Origin: Rhodobacteraceae bacterium QY30
Lineage (GTDB): Bacteria > Pseudomonadota > Alphaproteobacteria > Rhodobacterales > Rhodobacteraceae
Assembly (NCBI GenBank): GCA_002356635.1
Contig: CP023454.1
Coordinates: 186,001 to 250,000 of the forward strand
Direction: 5' to 3'
Length of the DNA: 64,000 nt
In this document: positions 54,078-61,109 of the stretch, one piece after another
Numbering within the stretch: the first letter of the stretch is position 1
How the letters are laid out: every line of letters starts with the position of its first letter
The notes under the pieces: model-generated
What the model was told of the DNA's origin: nothing
Databases searched by the model: none
The model's input: only the letters and a program-made list of their open reading frames with translations
Position numbers and translations under genes: made by a program

Positions 54078-54953
54078 TCAGCCCCCCAGGGCGGCACGGG
54101 CCGCCCGAAGGCCGGCCAAGGCCGCACCATCGGACCCTGCCGACCGGGCGTCCACGCCTTGTGCCTGCAAGGCGGTGCAATAGGCGCGGCCGATGTCCGT
54201 TTCCCCCAGCACGACCACCGACTGACCCAGCCACCAGGGCCGGGCCGCGGCCAGTTCTGTCCCGATCAGGCGTCCGGCGAGCCGCGCCCGGGCCGCGTCC
54301 GGCGTCAGCCCGGCAAGTGCGGACTCGGCTCTCAGGGACAGAAGATCGGCGGCGAGGGTTGCCGGACGGGACATGGCTTCGTCAACCGCCGCCGCGAAGG
54401 CACCTTCGTCCCAGCCCGACGCTGAGATGCAGTCATGCAGCAGCGGGTGGTTCGCCAGAAGGTCCAGCAGATCCTGCGTCATGAAGCTGCGGAAGCTGAC
54501 GACTTCACCGGCGCTCACATGGGCCCAGACGGTTTGCGGGCCGGTCATGCACAAGACCCCGTCAAACCCCGGATGATGGGCAAGGAACCCTGCAACTGTC
54601 GTCTCGGGCCCGCGCATCAGGTCCAGCGGCCTGTCCTGGCGTAGCCCTGGCAGAAGGACCACCCGAAGGCGCGGATCGGCCGTGGCGATGCGCACCGCCC
54701 TGTCCGGGTGCAGCGGCGGGCAGGGAACCGGGACCAGCGGCGGCGCAGTCCATCCCGCCGGCGCACCGGCCAGCACCACGTCCACGCGGCCACCGGCCGC
54801 AAGATCGCTGCCGACCAGCGCCAGCAGCGCCCGTTCCGGATCGCCCGCCGGGGCAGGGGCATCGATCCGACGGATCAGGGCGCCCGCCTCGTCCAGCAGC
54901 CACAGGCGCAGGTACCGGCTGCCCCAGTCGCCACCGACCCAGGCCAGGGTCAC
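54078..54953 (-). CDS. dgoK: 2-dehydro-3-deoxygalactonokinase-like sugar kinase
   Basis: About 291 residues of the DgoK family, which phosphorylates 2-keto-3-deoxygalactonate. Recognisable segments: AWVGGDWGSRYLRLWLLD (phosphate loop near the N-terminus), MRGPETTVAGFL, LCMTGPQTVWAHV and GEVVSFRSFMTQDLLDLL. The start is GTG (54953), overlapping the L,D-transpeptidase stop (GTGA). No other galactonate pathway genes are nearby, so its in vivo substrate is unclear. Confidence 0.82.
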   Translation of the reverse strand: MTLAWVGGDWGSRYLRLWLLDEAGALIRRIDAPAPAGDPERALLALVGSDLAAGGRVDVVLAGAPAGWTAPPLVPVPCPPLHPDRAVRIATADPRLRVVLLPGLRQDRPLDLMRGPETTVAGFLAHHPGFDGVLCMTGPQTVWAHVSAGEVVSFRSFMTQDLLDLLANHPLLHDCISASGWDEGAFAAAVDEAMSRPATLAADLLSLRAESALAGLTPDAARARLAGRLIGTELAAARPWWLGQSVVVLGETDIGRAYCTALQAQGVDARSAGSDGAALAGLRAARAALGG

Positions 54954-55483
54954 GGCGCCTCTCCGGCCAGCGGCGGCACGATGACGCGGGTGCCGGGCAA
55001 GATGCGCGCCGCGATCCAGCGCAGGTCGCGCGGCGCCAGCGCGATGCATCCGGCGGTCGGCGCGCCGGGGCGGCGCCAGGCATGGATGAAGATGGCCGAG
55101 CCCCGATGCGGCCGCGCATCGGGGAAGTTCCAGTCCAGCACCAACACCAGGTCGTACATCGGATCGGCGCGGCGCAGGTTTTCATGGCTGGCGGAAAAGG
55201 GCGCGCGGACCGGACGGTTGTAGCTTGGGTGATCGGGCGCGTCGCACCACAGATCGCCCGGCAGGATCGGTTCGGCCCAACGCGGCAGGCGCGGGTCGGC
55301 GATCCGGTCGGGACGGTAGAGCATCCCGACGATCCGGTGCACGCCCACCGGTGTGCCGCCATCTCCTTCGCGCTTGTCCCGCACCAGCCCGCCGCGCCCG
55401 ATCGTGGCGGGCAGCCTGCGGCCCTGGAACCGCAAGCCCCCCGGCACAAGCACCAGATCGGCAAGTGACAGCGCCGGCGTCAC
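54950..55483 (-). CDS. L,D-transpeptidase-fold (YkuD) protein
   Basis: A 177-residue YkuD-domain protein. The catalytic motif HxX14-17[ST]xGC is seen as IFIHAWRRPGAPTAGCIAL near residues 135-153. Start GTG at 55483 overlaps the ribA stop by GTGA (55480-55483). No signal peptide is visible, which is odd for an enzyme that usually acts on periplasmic peptidoglycan; a missed upstream start is unlikely because the overlap with ribA is tight. Confidence 0.78.
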   Translation of the reverse strand: MTPALSLADLVLVPGGLRFQGRRLPATIGRGGLVRDKREGDGGTPVGVHRIVGMLYRPDRIADPRLPRWAEPILPGDLWCDAPDHPSYNRPVRAPFSASHENLRRADPMYDLVLVLDWNFPDARPHRGSAIFIHAWRRPGAPTAGCIALAPRDLRWIAARILPGTRVIVPPLAGEAP

Positions 55484-56556
55484 AGCAGATGCCCGGACTT
55501 CGCGGCCTTGGTGGCCAGATAGGCGCTGTTGTGGCGGCTTTGGCCGACCTTCAAGGGCACCCTTTCGGTCACTTCGATCCCGCAACTTTCCAGCATCCGC
55601 ACCTTGGCCGGGTTGTTGGTCAGCAGCCGCACCTGCGAAAACCCCAGCCGCCCCAACAGGCGCGCGCCGATGCGAAAATCGCGCTCGTCATCCTCGAACC
55701 CAAGGCGGTGGTTGGCCTCGACCGTATCGAAGCCCTGATCCTGAAGCGAATAGGCCCGCATCTTGTTGGCAAGACCGATGCCCCGGCCTTCCTGGTTCAG
55801 ATAAAGCAGCACGCCCGCGCCTTCGTCGTTCATCCGGCTGAGCGCGGCATGAAGCTGCGGGCCGCAGTCGCACTTCAGGCTGCCCAGCACATCTCCGGTG
55901 AAACAGGCGGAATGCAACCGCGCCAGAACCGGCCGATTGCGCGGCGGCTGGCCCACCTCGATGGCGTAATGCTCCTCGCCGCCGTCGTCGGGGCGGAAGA
56001 TGTGCAGCCGTCCCGCCTCGGCCAGGGCCATCGGAACGCGCGCATTGGCCACCGGCCACAGCAGCGCCGCGCCCGCCAGAAGCGGCTGCAACTCCTCCAG
56101 CGTCAGCGCCGTCAGATCGGCGGGTGCCGCAGCGGACAGGGGCACCAGAACGGCGGCCGGCAGCAGATGGGCGCTTTTGGCCAATGCCACGGCCGCGCGG
56201 TGCAGGTCGGCCGGACCATCGCGTTCGCTTTGGAACGGGCCTTTCATCGGCATGGTCAGGTCGTCTGCCGGGTCGGCCACGGCATGGATCCAGCCCAGCG
56301 GGGCATCTTGCGGCACGACCAGGCGGGCCACGTCCCCGTCATAGGCGCGGGCCTTCAGCGTTTCGGCCCGATGCACGGTCACGACCAGTGTCAGCCTTCC
56401 CACTGCGCGCAACGCCGCAAGACGATCCGCGCCCAGGGTTTCCGCCGCCACCGCCAGCGCCGAGCCCGAGGGCGTGCGCAACACCACCGGAACCCCCATG
56501 CGCAGGTCGGCGCGGGCGCGGTTCAGCCGTTCGGTGGGGGTGGGGCCAAGTGTCAT
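55480..56556 (-). CDS. ribA: GTP cyclohydrolase II with N-terminal degenerate domain
   Basis: First step of riboflavin synthesis. 358 residues from ATG 56556, with GAAGGA upstream. The C-terminal half holds the zinc-binding CxxxxxxxxxCxC cluster (LHSACFTGDVLGSLKCDCG) and the catalytic QEGRGIGL and TNNPAKV segments. The N-terminal 160 residues resemble the degenerate RibB-like domain found in many alphaproteobacterial RibA proteins but lack the acidic DHBP-synthase active-site motif. In the same transcript as the L,D-transpeptidase and DgoK genes. Confidence 0.9.
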   Translation of the reverse strand: MTLGPTPTERLNRARADLRMGVPVVLRTPSGSALAVAAETLGADRLAALRAVGRLTLVVTVHRAETLKARAYDGDVARLVVPQDAPLGWIHAVADPADDLTMPMKGPFQSERDGPADLHRAAVALAKSAHLLPAAVLVPLSAAAPADLTALTLEELQPLLAGAALLWPVANARVPMALAEAGRLHIFRPDDGGEEHYAIEVGQPPRNRPVLARLHSACFTGDVLGSLKCDCGPQLHAALSRMNDEGAGVLLYLNQEGRGIGLANKMRAYSLQDQGFDTVEANHRLGFEDDERDFRIGARLLGRLGFSQVRLLTNNPAKVRMLESCGIEVTERVPLKVGQSRHNSAYLATKAAKSGHLL

Positions 56557-56711
56557 TCTGCTGTCCTTCGTCGCACCTTCAGTTAAAGGCTTCGACAAGG
56601 AATTGAAACATTTCCTGGCCCTGCGACACGACCGCGTGAGGGGTTTGTCGCAAATCTTGCCGCCCCCGTGACGCGGGATCATCTGTCAGGCGACCGGAAC
56701 GGAGGACCACG

Positions 56712-57398
56712 ATGGCCAACCTGAAGAAGATCCTGCTGGTGGACGATGACACCGACCTGCGCGAGGCGCTGGCCGAACAGCTGGTCGCCACGGACGACTT
56801 CGACGTGTTCGAGGCGGGAACGGGCCAGGAGGCCGGCGAAAAGGTAAAAGGCGCCATCTTTGACCTGCTGATACTGGATGTCGGGCTGCCCGACACCGAC
56901 GGGCGCGAGTTGTGCCGCAAGCTGCGCAAGAACGGCGTGAAATGCCCGATCCTGATGCTGACCGGCCAGGACAGCGACTCCGATACCATCCTGGGTCTGG
57001 ATGCCGGGGCGAACGACTATGTGACGAAGCCCTTCAAGTTCCCCGTCCTGCTGGCGCGCATCCGCGCCCAGCTGCGGACGCATGAACAGTCCGAGGACGC
57101 GATCTTCCAGCTTGGGCCCTACACTTTCAAACCGGCGATGAAGATGCTGATCGACGCCAAGGACCGGAAGATCCGGCTGACCGAGAAGGAAACCAATATC
57201 CTCAAGTTCCTTTACCGGGCGTCCGAAGGCGTTGTCCCCCGCGAAGTGCTCTTGCATGAAGTCTGGGGCTACAACGCCGGTGTAACCACTCATACGCTGG
57301 AAACGCACATCTACCGTTTGCGCCAGAAAATCGAACCCGATCCGTCGAATGCCCGCCTTCTTGTGACCGAATCCGGGGGCTACAAGCTGGTGGCATAG
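56712..57398 (+). CDS. OmpR-family response regulator
   Basis: A 228-residue two-component regulator. Receiver domain 1-120 with acidic pocket D11/D12 and phospho-acceptor D56 (LLILDVGLP), plus K near 108 in YVTKPFKF. A winged-helix OmpR DNA-binding domain follows (ILKFLYRASEGVVPREVLLHEVW then HTLETHIYRLRQKI). No cognate kinase is encoded in the window, so it is an orphan. Divergent from ribA. Function not known. Confidence 0.92.
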   Translation: MANLKKILLVDDDTDLREALAEQLVATDDFDVFEAGTGQEAGEKVKGAIFDLLILDVGLPDTDGRELCRKLRKNGVKCPILMLTGQDSDSDTILGLDAGANDYVTKPFKFPVLLARIRAQLRTHEQSEDAIFQLGPYTFKPAMKMLIDAKDRKIRLTEKETNILKFLYRASEGVVPREVLLHEVWGYNAGVTTHTLETHIYRLRQKIEPDPSNARLLVTESGGYKLVA

Positions 57399-57464
57399 AT
57401 CCGCCGCGTTCTGCTTCCCCTTGCCGCCCCGGGGTCATGAGGCGGCACCCTCCCTGTCAACTGG

Positions 57465-57490
57465 CCCGGACCTTCGCGTCCGGGTTTTTC
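57465..57490 (+). terminator. Intrinsic terminator of the response-regulator gene
   Basis: CCCGGAC / GTCCGGG 7-bp stem (57465-57471 and 57478-57484), 6-base loop, followed by TTTTTC. Classic Rho-independent terminator. It belongs to a ~50-base block whose near-copy is at 57647-57709. Confidence 0.9.
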
Positions 57491-57561
57491 TTGTGCCGAA
57501 CGTTGCGCGCGCCGGAAAAATTCACGTCCTGCGGGAACTGATTCCGTGATAGGATGCTTGT

Positions 57562-57707
57562 CATGGCAGGCGGCGTACCTCGGTTCAGGTCTTTCCCCTT
57601 GTCGGGTTCCTGAATGCGCCTGCCACAGGCCCTGCCGTATCAGGGGTTGGATGCGGACTGTCCCTCCCTGTCTCTGACTGGCCCGGGCCTTTTGCGCCCG
57701 GGTTTTT
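57562..57707 (+). ncRNA. Candidate structured small RNA
   Basis: Between the two terminator blocks, GGCAGGCG (57565-57572) pairs with CGCCTGCC (57617-57624) and, inside, GTTCAGG (57583-57589) pairs with CCTGAAT (57609-57615), making a long imperfect hairpin. A TAGGAT at 57550-57555 is a candidate -10 box, placing the start near 57562; no good -35 is seen. It ends at an intrinsic terminator (57682-57707). There is no long open frame that matches it. It could also be 3' untranslated sequence or a 6S-like RNA; I could not identify a family. Confidence 0.5.
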
Positions 57708-57709
57708 CT
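57682..57709 (+). terminator. Intrinsic terminator of the candidate small RNA
   Basis: CCCGGGC / GCCCGGG (57682-57688 and 57696-57702) with loop CTTTTGC and TTTTT after. Near-copy of 57465-57490; the shared block begins with CCCTCCCTGTC and contains CTGGCCCGG. Confidence 0.85.
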
Positions 57710-57716
57710 TGGCGCG

Positions 57717-58271
57717 TCACTTCACCGGTTCGGACTGCGCCACCGGGAACTTGGCTTCCGCCAGGAACGGATAGGCGAGGCTTACCATCTGTTGCTGGGC
57801 CGCGCCTTCGGTGCGGATGAAATACCACGTGTCACCTTCGCGCAGCGCCAGCATCGACTGACGGTTCCGGGTCTTCGCATCGGCCTGCGCGACGGTGAAT
57901 TCCGTCGGGATCACGGCCCAGGTCACGACCGTTCCATCCGGAAGCTTCGAATCGGTGACGTCGCTGTCCTTGGTCTGCGCGGCAAGATCGCTGAAGCGCG
58001 AACCTCCGATCATCGCCTTGGTCTGCTGCGCCAGGGTGGTTTCCAGTGTCGCCGCGTCGGTGCCCGACTGGGTGGCGAAAAGCTGGATGATCCGCGGCGG
58101 GATCGCCTTGACGATGGCCGAGGCGTCGCCGGATTCGATCGCAGCCAGATAGGACTTTACCGCCGTATTCAGAGCCTTTGCTTCGGGCGCGGTCAGATCG
58201 CGGGCTTGGGTCGGCGCCGCCAACGCAAGGAAAAAGACGGCGGCTAGGGCGGAAAGGTCAAGGCGGCGCAT
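57717..58271 (-). CDS. Hypothetical secreted protein
   Basis: 184-residue protein with a Sec signal peptide (about 1-23, MRRLDLSALAAVFFLALAAP). The mature part (about 160 residues) has one predicted helical segment (KALNTAVKSYLAAIESGDAS) and a compact alpha/beta C-terminus (TWAVIPTEF, GDTWYFIRT). I do not recognise a family. Located between the terminator block and the xth gene. The start at 58271 is chosen because the signal peptide begins there; an ATG at 58292 is in frame. Confidence 0.75.
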   Translation of the reverse strand: MRRLDLSALAAVFFLALAAPTQARDLTAPEAKALNTAVKSYLAAIESGDASAIVKAIPPRIIQLFATQSGTDAATLETTLAQQTKAMIGGSRFSDLAAQTKDSDVTDSKLPDGTVVTWAVIPTEFTVAQADAKTRNRQSMLALREGDTWYFIRTEGAAQQQMVSLAYPFLAEAKFPVAQSEPVK

Positions 58272-58429
58272 GGCGGGCGATTCCTGTTGCATGACGGCGT
58301 TTCACCGCGCGATGTGGCATGTTGCTGCCCGACCCTCAAGCAGGCGTGGCGTCCGGATCGGCGGCGCATTGCCGCCGCCTTCACGCGCCGCTAAGGTCAG
58401 CCGCTGTTGCCGCCAGACCGGAGTCCGAG

Positions 58430-59218
58430 ATGCCCTTCACCCTTGCCACCTGGAACATCAATTCGGTCCGCCTGCGCGAAGGACTGGTGGCACGGCTGAT
58501 GTCCGAGACACTGCCCGACATCCTTTGCCTACAGGAATGCAAGAGCCCGGTCGACAAGATCCCGACGGAACAGTTCCGCGCCCTGGGCTACCATCACATC
58601 GTCGCGCGCGGCCAGAAGGGCTACAACGGCGTCGCGATCCTGTCGAAACTGCCGATCGAGGATGCGGGCGACCGGGATTATGCGCGCCTGGGTCATGCCC
58701 GCCACGTTGCGGCGCGTCTGGAAAACGGTGTGGTCATCCACAACGTCTACGTTCCGGCGGGCGGGGACATCCCCGACCGCGCGCAGAACGTGAAGTTCGG
58801 CCAGAAGCTCGACTTCCTGACCGACATGCGCGACGCCTTCCACGTAGACCGGCCCGAACGGTCGATCCTGGTGGGTGACCTGAACATCGCGCCGCGCGAA
58901 GATGATGTCTGGAACCACAAGGCGCTGCTGAAGATCGTCAGCCACACCCCGATCGAGGTCGAGCATCTGGGCGCTGCGCAAGACGCAGGTGGATGGGTGG
59001 ACGTGACGCGGAAGGACATCCCGTCGGGCCCGCTCTATTCCTGGTGGTCCTACCGCGCGCCGGACTGGAACGCCGCCGACAAGGGCCGCCGTCTGGATCA
59101 CATCTGGGCCACGCCCGACATCGCGGGTGCCACCCATTCCAGCCATATCCTGCGCGATGCCCGCGGGTGGGAACAACCCTCCGATCACGTTCCGGTTTTC
59201 GCCACCTTCGACCTGTGA
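58430..59218 (+). CDS. xth: Exodeoxyribonuclease III
   Basis: AP endonuclease and 3'-5' exonuclease of base-excision repair, 262 residues from ATG 58430. Motifs: TWNINSVR at the N-terminus, LQECKS (metal-binding Glu), YNGVAILSK, GDLNIAPRE and RRLDHIW with the catalytic SDHVPV (SDH near the C-terminus). First gene of the xth-trx-LON-Trm112 run. Confidence 0.95.
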   Translation: MPFTLATWNINSVRLREGLVARLMSETLPDILCLQECKSPVDKIPTEQFRALGYHHIVARGQKGYNGVAILSKLPIEDAGDRDYARLGHARHVAARLENGVVIHNVYVPAGGDIPDRAQNVKFGQKLDFLTDMRDAFHVDRPERSILVGDLNIAPREDDVWNHKALLKIVSHTPIEVEHLGAAQDAGGWVDVTRKDIPSGPLYSWWSYRAPDWNAADKGRRLDHIWATPDIAGATHSSHILRDARGWEQPSDHVPVFATFDL

Positions 59219-59232
59219 TGCGGTGCCGCCTC

Positions 59233-59261
59233 TTGGCAGGCCGCACGGTCCGGACCATATA
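59233..59261 (+). promoter_or_regulatory. Sigma-70 promoter before the CnoX-like gene
   Basis: TTGGCA (59233-59238) and CATATA (59256-59261) are 17 bases apart, about 30 bases from the ATG at 59291. Confidence 0.55.
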
Positions 59262-59290
59262 GGGGCAAAGGAATTTTCGGGGACCGAAGG

Positions 59291-60199
59291 ATGCTCGAAC
59301 TGGGAAGTGCGGCCAATGGCGCCGCAGCGGCGGATGTGATCCGCGACGTGACGGAAGCCACCTTCATGGCCGAGGTGATCGAACTCAGCCAGACTGTTCC
59401 GGTCATCGTCGATTTCTGGGCGCCCTGGTGCGGACCCTGCAAGACCCTGGGCCCGATGCTCGAGTCCGAGGTAACGCGCGCCAAGGGCAAGGTCCGCATG
59501 GCCAAGGTCAACGTCGATGAAAACCAGATGATCGCGGGACAGTTGCGGATCCAGTCGATCCCCACCGTCTACGCCTTCTGGCAGGGCCGGCCGGTCGATG
59601 CCTTCCAGGGGGCGCTTCCCGGGTCGCAGATCCGGGATTTTGTGGAAAAGCTGGCCGCGCTGGCCGGTGACGGCGGCCTGGGCGAGGCGATGGATGCCGC
59701 CGACGCCATGCTCGCCGAAGGCGCGGCCGTGGATGCCGCCGAAACTTTTGCCGCGATCCTGGAAGAGGAACCTGAAAACGCCCGTGCCTATGGCGGGTTG
59801 ATCCGGTCGCACCTGGCGCTGGGCAACCTGGACCAGGCCGAAGGGCTGCTGGCCGCCGCCCCCGCCGCCATCGCAAAGGCCCAGGAACTGGAAGCCGCCC
59901 GTGCGCAACTGGAACTGTCGCGCCAGGCCGCCAGCGCCGGCCCCGTGGCCGACCTTCAGGCCGCCGTCGCCGCCGATCCGACCAACCTTCAGGCCCGCTT
60001 CGACCTTGCGCTGGCGCTGCACGCCGATGGCCAGGTCGACGCGGCGGTGGACCAGTTGCTGGACCTGTTCCGCCGCGACCGCGACTGGAGCGACGGTGCG
60101 GCCAAGGCCCAGCTCTTCACCATCTTCGACGCCCTGAAGCCGACCGATCCCATCGTCCTCAAGGGGCGCCGAAAGCTGTCGTCGATGATCTTCGCCTGA
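59291..60199 (+). CDS. cnoX: Thioredoxin-fold co-chaperone (CnoX/YbbN-like)
   Basis: 302-residue protein with an N-terminal thioredoxin domain holding WCGPC (C47/C50) and a C-terminal TPR-like helical region (about 130-302). In alphaproteobacteria, as in Caulobacter, this type keeps a redox-active CxxC and serves as a stress-related chaperone-like holdase. ATG 59291 is the family start. Confidence 0.88.
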   Translation: MLELGSAANGAAAADVIRDVTEATFMAEVIELSQTVPVIVDFWAPWCGPCKTLGPMLESEVTRAKGKVRMAKVNVDENQMIAGQLRIQSIPTVYAFWQGRPVDAFQGALPGSQIRDFVEKLAALAGDGGLGEAMDAADAMLAEGAAVDAAETFAAILEEEPENARAYGGLIRSHLALGNLDQAEGLLAAAPAAIAKAQELEAARAQLELSRQAASAGPVADLQAAVAADPTNLQARFDLALALHADGQVDAAVDQLLDLFRRDRDWSDGAAKAQLFTIFDALKPTDPIVLKGRRKLSSMIFA

Positions 60200-60240
60200 T
60201 TCCGTCCGGGGACAGGCCCGTCCATGAAGGGTCGTGCACG

Positions 60241-60873
60241 ATGATGAAGGATCTGCCCGATACGATCGCATTGTTCCCGCTTCCGGGGGCGCTGGTCCTG
60301 CCGCGCGCCCGGCTGCCGCTGCACATCTTCGAACCGCGCTATCTGGCGATGCTGGACGACACGCTGAAGACCCCGCAGCGCCTGATCGGCATGATCCAGC
60401 CCCGCTCGGGATCCGAGCCGGGGCTGTCCGCCATCGGCTGCGCGGGCCGCGTAACCGGTTTTTCCGAAACCGATGACGGGCGCTACATGATCACCCTTAC
60501 GGGGGTGTCGCGCTTCCGCCTGCGGCGCGAAATCGGCGGTTTTACCCCCTACCTGCGGGCCGAAGTCGACTGGTCGGAGTTTCGCCGCGATCTTGGCCCG
60601 ACCGAACACGACCCGGCCTTCGACCGCCCGGCCTTCATCGAGCTGCTGGGCCGGTTCTTCGCCGCCAACGAGCTGTCCACCGACTGGGATGGTCTGAACA
60701 ACGCCAGTGACGAGCTTCTGATCAATTCGCTGGCCATGCTTTGCCCGTTTGAGCCGGGGGATCGTCAGGCGCTTCTGGAAGCGCCCTGCCTGACCGACCG
60801 CCGCGAAACGCTGGTGGCGCTGATGGAATTTGCCCTCCACGGGGGCCAGAAGGCCGAGGATCGCCTGCAATGA
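60241..60873 (+). CDS. LON-domain (Lon N-terminal-like) protein
   Basis: 210-residue single Lon N-terminal (LAN/PUA-like) domain protein without the ATPase or protease domains. N-terminal [20 protein letters not shown] and [12 protein letters not shown] are family-typical. Members are often annotated as peptidase S16 family, but it lacks the catalytic Ser/Lys dyad. Overlaps the next gene by 4 bases. Confidence 0.87.
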   Translation: MMKDLPDTIALFPLPGALVLPRARLPLHIFEPRYLAMLDDTLKTPQRLIGMIQPRSGSEPGLSAIGCAGRVTGFSETDDGRYMITLTGVSRFRLRREIGGFTPYLRAEVDWSEFRRDLGPTEHDPAFDRPAFIELLGRFFAANELSTDWDGLNNASDELLINSLAMLCPFEPGDRQALLEAPCLTDRRETLVALMEFALHGGQKAEDRLQ

Positions 60874-61055
60874 CCGAAAACCCGATCACTTTCGACCGCC
60901 GGATGCTTGAGGCCTTGGTCTGCCCCCTGACTCACGCGGTTCTCAGCTACGATGCCGAACGCCAGGAACTGATCTCGAAACCCGCGAAACTGGCTTTCCC
61001 GATCCGCGGTGGCATCCCGATCATGTTGGTGGACGAAGCGCGCGAGATCGAGTGA
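60870..61055 (+). CDS. Trm112-like small protein
   Basis: 61-residue protein of the Trm112/UPF0434 family, known as an activator of methyltransferases. [17 protein letters not shown] and [18 protein letters not shown] match the family; only one of the usual zinc cysteines is obvious (C18). Overlaps the LON gene by ATGA. Confidence 0.85.
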   Translation: MTENPITFDRRMLEALVCPLTHAVLSYDAERQELISKPAKLAFPIRGGIPIMLVDEAREIE

Positions 61056-61062
61056 CGGCCGA

Positions 61063-61101
61063 GCCCCGCTTTTCCGCATCACCCTGATGCTTCTCCGGGG
61101 C
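61063..61101. terminator. Bidirectional hairpin between Trm112-like gene and polA
   Basis: GCCCCG / CGGGGC outer stem (61063-61068, 61096-61101) with GCATCA / TGATGC inner stem (61076-61081, 61085-61090). It lies between two convergent genes and could end both transcripts. Confidence 0.6.
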
Positions 61102-61109
61102 ACGGCAAA

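Larger units (their letters stand above)
57399..57716. other. Gene-free stretch with duplicated terminator block
   Basis: 318 bases between the response regulator and the secreted protein gene. It holds two related blocks (near 57448-57490 and 57663-57709), each with CCCTCCCTGTC, CTGGCCCGG, a stem and TTTTTCTTG, and the candidate small RNA between them. Confidence 0.7.

Noticed and set aside
57562-57707. Assignment of the structured region as 6S RNA or SRP RNA
   Set aside because: No SRP consensus (GGTCAGG..GGAAGGAAGC-type) and no clear 6S central bubble were found; kept only as a candidate small RNA.
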